Below are positions 38,456-47,375 of a DNA stretch of 64,000 bases, piece by piece. The stretch is from Priestia megaterium. GTDB taxonomy: Bacteria > Bacillota > Bacilli > Bacillales > Bacillaceae_H. The translations under genes and the position numbers were made by a program. The notes beneath the pieces were generated by a model, which searched no databases, had not been told where the DNA came from, and worked only from the letters and a program-made list of their open reading frames with translations. The stretch spans positions 124,001 to 188,000 of the forward strand of contig VTEF01000001.1 of NCBI GenBank assembly GCA_008180335.1, given 5' to 3'. Position 1 is the stretch's first letter. Each line of letters opens with the position of its first letter.

Positions 38456-39394
38456 ATGTCAAACAAACGAAAAAAAGTGTCGGTAATTGGTGCTGGTTTT
38501 ACAGGAGCAACAACTGCGTTTTTAATTGGTCAAAAAGAATTGGCTGATGTGGTGTTAGTCGATATCCCGCAATTAGAAAATCCAGCTAAAGGTAAAGCTT
38601 TGGATATGCTAGAAGCAAGTCCTGTTCAAGGATTTGATGCGAATATTACAGGAACTGCTAACTACGAAGATACAGCTGACTCAGATATTGTGATTATCAC
38701 CGCTGGTATTGCGCGTAAACCAGGTATGAGCCGTGATGATCTTGTAACAACAAATCAAAAAATCATGAAAGCAGTAACACAAGAAGTAGTCAAGTATTCA
38801 CCTAATTGTTATATCATCGTGTTAACAAATCCTGTAGATGCGATGACATATACAGTATTTAAAGAATCTGGCTTCCCTAAAAATCGTGTTATTGGCCAAT
38901 CAGGTGTTTTAGATTCAGCTCGATTCCGTACATTCGTTGCGCAAGAATTGAATGTTTCAGTTAAAGATGTAACTGGTTTTGTACTTGGTGGGCATGGTGA
39001 CGATATGGTACCTCTTGTTCGTTATTCTTATGCAGGTGGTATTCCACTTCAAACGCTAATTCCTAAAGTGCGTCTTGATGCAATTGTAGAACGTACGCGT
39101 AAAGGTGGCGGCGAAATCGTTAATTTACTAGGAAATGGCAGTGCATATTATGCACCAGCTGCATCACTAGTTGAAATGACTGAGGCAATTTTAAAAGACC
39201 AACGTCGTATTTTACCAACTATTGCATACTTAGAAGGCGAATATGGCTATAATGGTATTTATTTAGGTGTGCCAACTGTGTTAGGTGCAAATGGTATCGA
39301 GCAAGTGATTGAGTTAGAATTAACAGATCAAGAAAAAGCAGCATTAGATCAATCCGCTAAGTCTGTAAAAAATGTAATGAATGTATTAGTTTAA
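38456..39394 (+). CDS. mdh: Malate dehydrogenase
   Basis: NAD-dependent malate/oxaloacetate interconversion. The 312-residue enzyme is of the lactate-dehydrogenase-like type: [15 protein letters not shown] for NAD, an acidic residue in VLVDIPQ, substrate arginines in [24 protein letters not shown], and the catalytic His in [25 protein letters not shown] precedes the ATG at 38456. Last gene of citZ-icd-mdh, with a strong terminator after it. Confidence 0.97.
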   Translation: MSNKRKKVSVIGAGFTGATTAFLIGQKELADVVLVDIPQLENPAKGKALDMLEASPVQGFDANITGTANYEDTADSDIVIITAGIARKPGMSRDDLVTTNQKIMKAVTQEVVKYSPNCYIIVLTNPVDAMTYTVFKESGFPKNRVIGQSGVLDSARFRTFVAQELNVSVKDVTGFVLGGHGDDMVPLVRYSYAGGIPLQTLIPKVRLDAIVERTRKGGGEIVNLLGNGSAYYAPAASLVEMTEAILKDQRRILPTIAYLEGEYGYNGIYLGVPTVLGANGIEQVIELELTDQEKAALDQSAKSVKNVMNVLV

Positions 39395-39493
39395 AAGCGA
39401 CACATAAGGGGTAAATAAGTTAGCGTGCTTTACTTGTTCATCAAATCGAGTTGACATGGAGAGTCATGTAGCTTATTAAAAAAGAAAAACAGG

Positions 39494-39522
39494 AAAATTC
39501 GAGGGAAACCTCGAATTTTTTT
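39494..39522 (+). terminator. Terminator of citZ-icd-mdh
   Basis: AAAATTCGAGG / CCTCGAATTTT around GAAA, then TTT. Confidence 0.9.
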
Positions 39523-39611
39523 GCTATATTGAGAGAAAAATAGAACACTCATGGTTATAAACGTAATTCCAAAGGGATTACTATATTGAGTGAACGAAAA
39601 AGGTGGGGATG

Positions 39612-40088
39612 ATGGTGTTAGGAAAAAAGCAAAAAATCGGCCGTACAATTGAACAAATTCAAATCGGAGAAAAGTTATCCTTAACGGAGCGAATCGAAGA
39701 TAAAGATATCTTATTGTATTTAGGGTTAACGAATGATGCAAACCCATTATATATTCAGCATGATTATGCAGAACAAACGCCTTTTAAGAAGCCGATTGTT
39801 CCGGCGATTATGATTAATGGCATGATGACAGCAGCAATTTCGAAATATTTACCAGGACCAGGAAGTCATATTTTAAAACAAACCATCTTATTTCCCAAAC
39901 GAATTCATCATTATAGTACAGTGGAATTTTTATTTGAAGTTGTTGATAGAGATGTGGAAGAAGGAAGTGTTACAATTGATGTGTATGCAACAGATGAGAA
40001 AGAAGATGTAGTGGTTCAAGCACAGTTCATCGTTTGTCCACCTCATAAACTACCAATTGTTGAAACGCATGAATTTGAAAATTTTTAG
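39612..40088 (+). CDS. MaoC-like hot-dog dehydratase
   Basis: A 158-residue hot-dog protein of the (R)-specific enoyl-CoA hydratase type. The hydratase-like motif YLGLTNDANPLYIQHDYAEQTPFKKPIVPAIM contains the D-x4-H-x-D arrangement only in altered form (Asn-Asp-Ala-Asn-Pro, then Gln-His-Asp), so activity is uncertain. It sits between mdh and phoP; B. subtilis lacks it there. ATG at 39612 or GTG at 39615 both fit AAAGGTGGGG. Its hot-dog domain is the same fold as the C-terminus of YtoI. Confidence 0.8.
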   Translation: MVLGKKQKIGRTIEQIQIGEKLSLTERIEDKDILLYLGLTNDANPLYIQHDYAEQTPFKKPIVPAIMINGMMTAAISKYLPGPGSHILKQTILFPKRIHHYSTVEFLFEVVDRDVEEGSVTIDVYATDEKEDVVVQAQFIVCPPHKLPIVETHEFENF

Positions 40089-40127
40089 AGCGAGAACAGT
40101 CAATTCGACAAATATAGTGAAATGTCT

Positions 40128-40156
40128 TTGAGAATGATAATAAATCGTTGTATGAT
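40128..40156 (+). promoter_or_regulatory. Candidate phoPR promoter
   Basis: TTGAGA (40128-40133), 17-base spacer, TATGAT (40151-40156). A small dyad ATAGT/ACTAT (40155-40169) overlaps the -10 and start region. Confidence 0.5.
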
Positions 40157-40243
40157 AGTGACATACTATTAAATAGAGATATACACATCGTTTTGGATGA
40201 AGTGGAGTTTTAAATTGAACATACGGAGGCCTATATCATAAAT

Positions 40244-40960
40244 ATGAGTAAGAAACTATTAGTCGTAGATGATGAGCAGTCAATATCAACATTATTACAA
40301 TATAATTTACAGCAAGCAGGTTTTGTTGTAAGTACAGCAATGGATGGAGAAGAAGGCTATCACAAAGCATTAGAAGAAAGGCCAGATCTCATTGTGTTAG
40401 ATCTAATGCTCCCTAAAATGGATGGTATTGAAGTATGCAAAAAGCTTCGTCAGCAGAAAGTGATGACACCCATTCTAATGTTAACAGCAAAAGATGATGA
40501 ATTTGATAAAGTGTTAGGATTAGAACTTGGAGCAGATGACTACATGACTAAGCCGTTTAGTCCTCGGGAAGTAGTCGCGAGAGTGAAAGCTATTTTGCGT
40601 CGTACGCAGCTTACAACTCAAAGCAATGAACAAGAAGAAGATGGGGAACGGATTTATATTGGAGATTTAAAAATACTTCCAGATCACTATGAGGCTTACT
40701 TTAACAAAGAACAGTTAGAGTTAACACCAAAAGAGTTTGAGCTCCTCTTATATTTAGCTAAATATAAAGGGCGCGTGTTAACGAGGGATCAGTTATTAAG
40801 TGCTGTTTGGAATTATGATTTTGCAGGAGACACTCGTATTGTGGATGTCCATATTAGCCATCTGCGTGAGAAAATCGAAAAAAATACACGGAAGCCCCTT
40901 TATATTAAAACCATTCGCGGTTTAGGTTATAAGTTAGAGGAACCAAAGGTAGATGAATAA
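40244..40960 (+). CDS. phoP: Phosphate response regulator PhoP
   Basis: OmpR-family response regulator of 238 residues for phosphate starvation. Receiver domain with Asp53 in LIVLDLMLPK, DD at 9-10, Thr-Ala-Lys in MLTAKDDEFDKV, then a winged-helix output domain ending KTIRGLGYKLEEPK, the form found in Bacillus PhoP. The ribosome binding site GGAGG lies 14 bases before the ATG, unusually far; only ATA and ATC codons lie closer in frame. phoR begins 8 bases before its end. Confidence 0.95.
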   Translation: MSKKLLVVDDEQSISTLLQYNLQQAGFVVSTAMDGEEGYHKALEERPDLIVLDLMLPKMDGIEVCKKLRQQKVMTPILMLTAKDDEFDKVLGLELGADDYMTKPFSPREVVARVKAILRRTQLTTQSNEQEEDGERIYIGDLKILPDHYEAYFNKEQLELTPKEFELLLYLAKYKGRVLTRDQLLSAVWNYDFAGDTRIVDVHISHLREKIEKNTRKPLYIKTIRGLGYKLEEPKVDE

Positions 40961-42719
40961 GTTTCGTTCCCGCTTACTTTTTGCTCTTTTAACACTCATT
41001 ATTATTGTGTTAGTCGGTCTTGGGTTATTGTTAGGTCAATTATTTAAAAACTTTTACTTTCAGACCTTTCAACAGCGCATAGAAAAGGAAGCTAAGCTTG
41101 TTGAGCTTTTTATTAGAGAAGAAGGGACTACGAGTCCTGTTCTTCAGTCTAATGTCGATTCAATTAGCGAGGCTTTAAGTGTACGAACGACAATTATAAG
41201 TAACGATGGAAAAGTGCTAGTAGACTCAAATTCGAGTAAGGAACAAGTAACTCTTGAAAAAAGCTTTGTCATTCAAGAACTTATAAAAAAACAATTAAAC
41301 CGTGAAAAAAATTTCAGTCAGATTGAAGAAGAATACGACCTGTATTATTATGGAGTGCCTCTTACTATTGACGGAAAACAAGAAGGGTTTGTCATTTTAA
41401 GCACATCTTTTGATTCATTAAAGCGCGTCAATCAACAAATTTGGGGACTGCTGATTGGAAGCTTAGGTGTTGCTTTAATTGTTATTTTACTTCTAGGCAT
41501 TAAGATTATGAATCGCTATACTCGTCCAATTGAATCAGCAACAAAGGTTGCGATGGAGTTAGCAAAAGGAAATTATAAAGCACGTACATACGAAGATTAT
41601 GTAGATGAAACAGGAATGCTTAGTCAATCTATTAATGCGCTTGCTCGTAACTTACAAGAATTGATTAGCACACAAGAGATGCAGCAGGATCGTTTACGTA
41701 CTCTGATTGAGAACATGGGAAGCGGCATGATTTTAATTGACAGTCGAGGCTATATTAATTTAGTGAACCGTGCGTATAAAGAACAGTTTCAAATAAATGT
41801 TGATAAGTTTCTTTATCATCTTTATTATGAAGTGTTTGAACATAAAGAAGTGATTTCGCTTGTTGAAGAAATCTTTATGACAGAAGTGAAAGTAAAAAAG
41901 CAAGTTGTCTTGCCGCTTAACATTGAACGCAAACATTTTGACGTATACGGAGCTCCCATTATTGGCTTAAATGATGAATGGAAAGGGATCGTTCTTGTCT
42001 TCCATGATATTACAGAGCTGAAAAAGCTAGAGCAAGTAAGGCGTGACTTTGTTGCAAATGTGTCACATGAATTAAAAACGCCTATTACATCTATTAAAGG
42101 ATTTAGTGAGACTTTATTAGAAGGTGCGATGGAAGATCGGCAGTTACGTGAGCAATTTTTATCCATTATCTTAACGGAAAGCCAGCGTATGCAAAGCCTT
42201 ATTCAAGATTTATTAGACTTATCTAAAGTAGAGCAGCAAGGATTCAAATTAACCCTGCAGCCTGTTAACATGAGCACTTTGCTGTATGAAGTTTTGCTCA
42301 TTTTATCAAACCGAGCTAAAGAAAAAGAGATCGATCTTCAAATTCATACACCAGAAGATGAAGTGTGGGTTGAAGGGGATAGTCAGCGTTTAACTCAAGT
42401 GTTTATTAATTTAATTAGTAATGCTCTTACGTATACGATGCCCGGCGGATCGATACAAGTTAAATTACAAGAGCATGCAGATACAGTAACAGTCCATATT
42501 ATTGACACGGGAATTGGAGTGAGCCAAGAAGAGATTCCACGCATTTTTGAGCGTTTTTATCGAGTGGATAAGGCGCGAAGCCGTAATTCAGGAGGCACAG
42601 GGCTTGGACTTGCAATCGTGAAACATCTTGTTGAAGCCCACCGTGGAGGGATTGAAGTAAAAAGTAAAGTAAATAAAGGAACAACCTTTTCGGTAACGTT
42701 ACACAAATGTTTATCATAA
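40953..42719 (+). CDS. phoR: Phosphate sensor histidine kinase PhoR
   Basis: Membrane kinase of 588 residues: helix about 7-29, an outer sensory domain, a second helix about 163-183, HAMP (RYTRPIESATKVAMELAKG), PAS (about 245-355), HisKA with His372 in NVSHELKTPITSIKGF, and an ATPase domain with NLISNAL, DTGIGV and GGTGLGLAIVKHLVE. It overlaps phoP by 8 bases, so synthesis is coupled. Four PhoP-box-like repeats follow the stop codon at 42730. Confidence 0.96.
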   Translation: MNKFRSRLLFALLTLIIIVLVGLGLLLGQLFKNFYFQTFQQRIEKEAKLVELFIREEGTTSPVLQSNVDSISEALSVRTTIISNDGKVLVDSNSSKEQVTLEKSFVIQELIKKQLNREKNFSQIEEEYDLYYYGVPLTIDGKQEGFVILSTSFDSLKRVNQQIWGLLIGSLGVALIVILLLGIKIMNRYTRPIESATKVAMELAKGNYKARTYEDYVDETGMLSQSINALARNLQELISTQEMQQDRLRTLIENMGSGMILIDSRGYINLVNRAYKEQFQINVDKFLYHLYYEVFEHKEVISLVEEIFMTEVKVKKQVVLPLNIERKHFDVYGAPIIGLNDEWKGIVLVFHDITELKKLEQVRRDFVANVSHELKTPITSIKGFSETLLEGAMEDRQLREQFLSIILTESQRMQSLIQDLLDLSKVEQQGFKLTLQPVNMSTLLYEVLLILSNRAKEKEIDLQIHTPEDEVWVEGDSQRLTQVFINLISNALTYTMPGGSIQVKLQEHADTVTVHIIDTGIGVSQEEIPRIFERFYRVDKARSRNSGGTGLGLAIVKHLVEAHRGGIEVKSKVNKGTTFSVTLHKCLS

Positions 42720-42729
42720 TCGTGAAATG

Positions 42730-42768
42730 TTTACGTTCCTTTTACATTTTTTTTAAGGTAGCTTAATA
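42730..42768 (+). promoter_or_regulatory. Four tandem PhoP-box repeats after phoR
   Basis: TTTACG (42730), TTTACA (42741), TTTAAG (42752) and TTAATA (42763) recur every 11 bases, matching TT(A/T/C)A(C/T)A at 5, 6, 4 and 6 of 6 positions. A -10-like TACAAT follows at 42778-42783 with no -35. With a start near 42789, the boxes span about -60 to -22, the architecture of PhoP-activated promoters. Confidence 0.55.
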
Positions 42769-42788
42769 TAAGGTTGTTACAATATCTT

Positions 42789-42871
42789 ATGGAAACCCCT
42801 TCATCCAAGAAGCCAATGTGGAAAGGCGAAAATAATGAAATTATGAAATTATGTTATTTTCGCCGCTTCTT
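42789..42871 (+). ncRNA. Candidate PhoP-dependent small RNA
   Basis: Predicted transcript of about 80 bases from the promoter above. The 5' part, GGAAACCCCTTCATCC, is unpaired and C-rich. The rest folds: AAGAAGC (42807-42813) with GCTTCTT (42865-42871), and GGCGAAAATAA (42825-42835) with TTATTTTCGCC (42854-42864), ending in a T-rich stretch as a terminator. C-rich single-stranded segments pair with ribosome binding sites in known Bacillus sRNAs. A frame of 50 codons is also open from ATG 42789 but has no ribosome binding site. Confidence 0.4.
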
Positions 42872-42908
42872 TTTCAAATTAATAATTTTATGTTTGATTT
42901 ATCGATAT

Positions 42909-42972
42909 AAAAATCACAAACCGTATTATTTCATTAAGTAATACGGTTTGTGATTTTTTATATTTTTTTTCT
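42909..42972 (+). terminator. Very strong terminator before polA
   Basis: A perfect 20-bp stem, including ATCACAAACCGTATTA and its complement, with a ten-base loop, followed by TATTTTTTTT. It separates polA from everything upstream. Confidence 0.92.
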
Positions 42973-43106
42973 TATGCTCTATCTTTTGTTAAAATAGAAA
43001 TAAAGGAAAAATGAAAGAATAAACTCCTTATGAAATATGTACATAGTCCTTAATAAACAGAGTATCTTCAACTAATCAAACCCTAGCCTGAAATGGAGGA
43101 GTATAG

Positions 43107-45734
43107 ATGTCAAAGAAATTAGTACTAATTGATGGCAATAGCATAGCTTATCGCGCATTTTTTGCATTGCCATTATTGAACAATGATAAAGGAATACATA
43201 CCAACGCTGTATATGGTTTTACCATGATGTTAATGAGAATTTTAGAAGAAGAAAAACCATCTCATTTGCTTGTAGCGTTTGATGCAGGTAAAACCACATT
43301 CCGGCATGATACATTTGTCGAATATAAAGGTGGAAGACAAAAAACACCGCCAGAGTTATCTGAGCAATTTCCATTTATTCGTGAATTACTTGATGCGTAT
43401 CAGATTAAACGGTATGAACTGGAAAATTATGAAGCAGATGATATTATTGGGACGTTAGCGAAACAAGCAGAAGAAGAAGGTATGGATGTAAAAGTCATTT
43501 CAGGCGATAAAGATTTGCTTCAGTTAGTGTCGAATCGGGTAACTGTAGATATTACTCGAAAGGGAATTACAGACGTTGATTCATATACCCCTAAAGCGAT
43601 TGATGAGAAATATGGAATCACTCCTTTGCAGATTATTGATATGAAAGGATTAATGGGAGATAGTTCCGATAATATCCCGGGAGTGCCAGGAGTAGGGGAG
43701 AAAACAGCGCTAAAACTGCTTAAAGAATTCGAAACAGTGGAAAATGTGCTTGATTCAATTGAACAAGTAAGTGGAAAAAAATTAAAAGAGAAGCTAGAAG
43801 AAAATCGTGAATTGGCTCTGATGAGTAAAAAGTTAGCAACCATTTATTGTGACGCACCAATTGAAGTTACTATACAAGATGCACAATATGAAGGAGTGGA
43901 TTCTTCAAAGGTCGTTGATTTATTTAAAGAACTTGGGTTTCAGTCATTACTTGACAAACTTGGAGCTAGTGAAGAAGAAAATGCAATCTTTGAAGAGCTT
44001 AAGTTCGAATACGTAGAGGAAATACATGATGATTTATTTACAAAAGAATCAGCGTTAATTGTCGAAGGGTTTGAAGAGAATTATCATCACAACCAGTTAC
44101 TTGGTTTTGGAATCAGTAATGAAAATGGAAATTATTTCATTGAGCAAAGCATTGCATTGCAATCTTCAAAATTTGTGAACTGGCTTCAAGATGACAAGAT
44201 GAAGAAAAGTGTATTTGATGGTAAACGAACGATCGTCTCTTTAAAGTGGGCTGGTTACGAAATGAAAGGAATTGTCCATGATGTAATGATTGCCTCTTAT
44301 ATTTTAAATCCAGCTGAATCAAATGATGACTTAGCAACGATTGCAAAGCTAAAAGGCTATACACAAGTGAATTCAGATGAGGCAGTGTACGGAAAAGGGG
44401 CGAAACGTTCTATTCCAGACAGTGGTCAATTGGCTGAACACGTTGTGAGAAAAGCTATTGCCATTAACTATCTTCAGCAAAAATTAGTAGAAGAGCTCGA
44501 AGAAAATGAACAATATAAATTATATGAGGAGCTTGAAATGCCTCTTGCGCTTGTACTAGCTGAGATGGAGTATCAGGGTGTAAAAATCGATCATGACCAA
44601 TTAGAGAAAATGGGACAGGCTATTGGTGAACAGCTTCAACAAATTGAAGCAAAAATTTATGAGTACGCAGGTGGACCCTTTAACGTTAATTCCACTAAAC
44701 AATTAGGTGTTGTACTATTTGAAGAAATGCAGCTTCCCGTTATTAAAAAAACAAAAACCGGCTATTCTACTTCAGCTGATGTGCTAGAACAATTAGTGGA
44801 TGCTCACGATATTATCAAGGAGATTTTAAAGTATCGCCAACTTGGTAAATTGCAGTCAACATACATTGAAGGACTAAAAAAAGTGATCCACAGTCATGAT
44901 GGAAAAGTGCACACACGCTTTAACCAAACTCTAACACAAACAGGTCGATTAAGTTCAGTTGATCCTAATTTGCAAAATATCCCGATTAGACTGGAAGAAG
45001 GGAAGAAAATAAGAGGCGCGTTTGTTCCATCAAAAGAAGATTGGGTCATTTTTGCAGCTGATTACTCGCAAATTGAACTGCGTGTATTGGCTCATATTGC
45101 AGCAGATCAAAAGTTGATTGAAGCATTTCAGCATGATTTAGATATTCACACAAAAACAGCTATGGATGTCTTTCATGTAAGCAAAGAAGAAGTAACATCG
45201 AATATGCGCAGGCAAGCAAAAGCAGTAAACTTTGGTATTGTATATGGAATTAGTGATTATGGATTATCTCAAAATCTCGGGATTACAAGAAAAGATGCAG
45301 CTAAATTTATTGAACGTTATTTAGAGAGCTTTCCTGGTGTACAAGAGTATATGGATTGGATTATTCGTGAGGCAAAAGAGAAAGGCTATGTGACGACACT
45401 GTTGCAACGCCGCCGCTATTTACCTGAGATTACAAGTCGTAATTTTAATTTGCGTAGCTTTGCCGAACGCACAGCAATGAATACACCTATTCAAGGTACA
45501 GCAGCAGATATTATTAAAAAAGCAATGATTGATATGGACCAGCGTTTAAAAGAAGAAGGTTTAAAAACAAAATTATTGCTACAAGTACATGATGAATTAA
45601 TCTTTGAAGCGCCTAAAAATGAGGTTGAAATCCTTGAGAAAATTGTTCCAGAAGTGATGGAAAATGCCATTGAACTAACAGTGCCTCTTAAAGTAGATTA
45701 TTCTTACGGCTCAACTTGGTTTGATGCTAAATAA
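43107..45734 (+). CDS. polA: DNA polymerase I
   Basis: Repair and gap-filling polymerase, 875 residues. The 5'-3' exonuclease domain (about 1-295) has LIDGNSIAYRAFFALP and GDSSDNIPGVPGVGEKTA. The middle domain aligns to the 3'-5' proofreading fold, but its first motif reads LIVEGFEENY instead of the DxE motif, so proofreading is probably lost, as in Bacillus stearothermophilus. The polymerase domain has AADYSQIELRVLAHI, RRQAKAVNFGIVYG and LLQVHDELIFE. Start of polA-mutM-ytaF-coaE. Confidence 0.96.
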   Translation: MSKKLVLIDGNSIAYRAFFALPLLNNDKGIHTNAVYGFTMMLMRILEEEKPSHLLVAFDAGKTTFRHDTFVEYKGGRQKTPPELSEQFPFIRELLDAYQIKRYELENYEADDIIGTLAKQAEEEGMDVKVISGDKDLLQLVSNRVTVDITRKGITDVDSYTPKAIDEKYGITPLQIIDMKGLMGDSSDNIPGVPGVGEKTALKLLKEFETVENVLDSIEQVSGKKLKEKLEENRELALMSKKLATIYCDAPIEVTIQDAQYEGVDSSKVVDLFKELGFQSLLDKLGASEEENAIFEELKFEYVEEIHDDLFTKESALIVEGFEENYHHNQLLGFGISNENGNYFIEQSIALQSSKFVNWLQDDKMKKSVFDGKRTIVSLKWAGYEMKGIVHDVMIASYILNPAESNDDLATIAKLKGYTQVNSDEAVYGKGAKRSIPDSGQLAEHVVRKAIAINYLQQKLVEELEENEQYKLYEELEMPLALVLAEMEYQGVKIDHDQLEKMGQAIGEQLQQIEAKIYEYAGGPFNVNSTKQLGVVLFEEMQLPVIKKTKTGYSTSADVLEQLVDAHDIIKEILKYRQLGKLQSTYIEGLKKVIHSHDGKVHTRFNQTLTQTGRLSSVDPNLQNIPIRLEEGKKIRGAFVPSKEDWVIFAADYSQIELRVLAHIAADQKLIEAFQHDLDIHTKTAMDVFHVSKEEVTSNMRRQAKAVNFGIVYGISDYGLSQNLGITRKDAAKFIERYLESFPGVQEYMDWIIREAKEKGYVTTLLQRRRYLPEITSRNFNLRSFAERTAMNTPIQGTAADIIKKAMIDMDQRLKEEGLKTKLLLQVHDELIFEAPKNEVEILEKIVPEVMENAIELTVPLKVDYSYGSTWFDAK

Positions 45735-45822
45735 AGGTTCAGTTGATTAACAAGTTTGGATAAAGCGAGTGTAAACACTCTTTTTCCAAAGAAAATCAAT
45801 GTGTGAAAAAGGGGGGATAACA

Positions 45823-46656
45823 ATGCCGGAGTTGCCAGAAGTAGAAACGGTTAGGCGAACGTTAATTGAATTAGTGAAAGGCAAAACCATTCAACATGTT
45901 CGTGTAAATTGGCCTAAAATGATTAAACAGCCTGATAATGTGGAACAATTTTGCGATGCCCTAGTAGGGCAATGTATTCAAGATGTAGGGCGAAGAGGAA
46001 AGTTTCTAAAAATCATAGTAGATGATTATGTCCTTGTTTCACACTTGCGTATGGAAGGCCGATATGGGCTATATGAAAAACATGAGCCTATTGACAAGCA
46101 TACCCATGTCATTTTTTCATTCACAGATGAAACAGAACTTCGCTATCGGGATGTAAGGAAATTTGGTACCATGCACCTGTTTGCTAAAGGAGAAGAAGAG
46201 AAATTTCCTCCTTTAGCAAACCTTGGACCAGAGCCTTTTTTAGATGAATTTACGGTTCAAGACTTTACTAAAAGGATTGGTCGAACAACAAGAAACATCA
46301 AAGCGGTGTTGCTTGATCAGCATGTTGTAGTAGGGTTAGGAAATATTTATGTAGACGAGGCGCTATTCCGAGCGCGTATTCATCCAGAACGGATTGCTAG
46401 CAGTTTAACACCAGTAGAAATCCAGCGGCTGCATCAAGAAATTATTCATACCCTTGCAGAAGCTGTAGAGCAAGGAGGAAGTACAATACGTTCCTATGTA
46501 AATACACAAGGGCAAATTGGGATGTTTCAATTACGCTTATACGTGTATGGGAAAAAAAATGAAGCGTGTCAGTTTTGCGGAACACCAATCGAAAAGTATG
46601 TAGTTGCTGGACGAGGTACACATATTTGTCCGAAATGTCAAACGCTAGAAAATTAA
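45823..46656 (+). CDS. mutM: Formamidopyrimidine-DNA glycosylase MutM
   Basis: Removes 8-oxoguanine and opened purines from DNA and nicks the abasic site. The mature N-terminus PELPEVETVRR supplies the catalytic proline and glutamate; GRRGKFLKI holds the conserved lysine and the C-terminal zinc finger CQFCGTPIEKYVVAGRGTHICPKC is complete. Of 277 residues, normal length. The start at 45823 has AAAGGGGGGATAACA; an 8-codon extension lacks support. Linked to polA, consistent with base excision repair. Confidence 0.96.
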   Translation: MPELPEVETVRRTLIELVKGKTIQHVRVNWPKMIKQPDNVEQFCDALVGQCIQDVGRRGKFLKIIVDDYVLVSHLRMEGRYGLYEKHEPIDKHTHVIFSFTDETELRYRDVRKFGTMHLFAKGEEEKFPPLANLGPEPFLDEFTVQDFTKRIGRTTRNIKAVLLDQHVVVGLGNIYVDEALFRARIHPERIASSLTPVEIQRLHQEIIHTLAEAVEQGGSTIRSYVNTQGQIGMFQLRLYVYGKKNEACQFCGTPIEKYVVAGRGTHICPKCQTLEN

Positions 46657-46669
46657 TAACAATGGATGG

Positions 46670-46709
46670 GCTCCTTTCATATACTTTAGATAGATAAAAT
46701 GGAAGGAGC
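46670..46709 (+). promoter_or_regulatory. Hairpin covering the ytaF ribosome binding site
   Basis: GCTCCTTTCAT (46670-46680) pairs with ATGGAAGGAGC (46699-46709), 11 bp with one G-U, and the second arm is the ribosome binding site of ytaF. GGTTTTAT follows, so it may equally be a weak terminator for mutM. Confidence 0.55.
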
Positions 46710-46715
46710 GGTTTT

Positions 46716-47351
46716 ATGATAATTTCACTTTCTTTACTGCTATTGGCTTTTGCAGTTAGTCTGGATAGCTTTAGTGTAGGACTCACATATGGGCTTCGAA
46801 AAGTGAAAATTCCACTTAAGTCAATTTTTATCATTTCATGCTGCTCTGCTTTTTCTCTTATGCTCTCAATGCTTTTTGGAAAAATACTTACGCACTTACT
46901 ATCTCCTTTAATTGTTGATAAAATTGGGGGAGGAATTTTTGTGCTGTTAGGAATGTGGATTTTATATCAATTTTTTCGTCCATCGGAGACCCCCCCACCA
47001 AATTTAGAGGAAAAAATAATTTTTAAAATTGAAATCAAATCGATTGGATTAGTTATTAATATTTTAAGAAAGCCTACTGTAGCTGATTTTGATAATTCTG
47101 GCTCTATTACTGGGATTGAAGCTTTCGTTTTAGGAATTGCACTTTCCTTAGATGCTTTTGGTGCAGGAATTGGTGCAGCTTTACTAGGGTATTCACCGCT
47201 TTTACTTGCGGGTATCGTAGCAGTGATGAGTTCCTTTTTTTTATACATGGGCATACAATTCGGAAAGTTATTTTCTAAATTGTCGTGGATAAAGATGTTT
47301 TCATTCATACCAGGTGTATTACTAATTGTTCTTGGAATTTTTCGATTATAA
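46716..47351 (+). CDS. ytaF: Sporulation membrane protein YtaF (MntP-like)
   Basis: A 211-residue membrane protein with six helices in two halves, each holding a conserved Asp in AVSLDSFSVGL and ALSLDAFGAGIGAAL, as in the MntP manganese-efflux fold. YtaF is a sporulation protein in B. subtilis; transport activity here is inference. GGAAGGAGC upstream is buried in a hairpin. It lies in the polA-mutM-ytaF-coaE cluster. Confidence 0.86.
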   Translation: MIISLSLLLLAFAVSLDSFSVGLTYGLRKVKIPLKSIFIISCCSAFSLMLSMLFGKILTHLLSPLIVDKIGGGIFVLLGMWILYQFFRPSETPPPNLEEKIIFKIEIKSIGLVINILRKPTVADFDNSGSITGIEAFVLGIALSLDAFGAGIGAALLGYSPLLLAGIVAVMSSFFLYMGIQFGKLFSKLSWIKMFSFIPGVLLIVLGIFRL

Positions 47352-47375
47352 ATAAATGAAGCAAAGGAGACAGAG

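Noticed and set aside
42789-42941. 50-codon frame after phoR (ATG 42789)
   Set aside because: No ribosome binding site, and it runs through two terminator hairpins; the small-RNA reading fits better.
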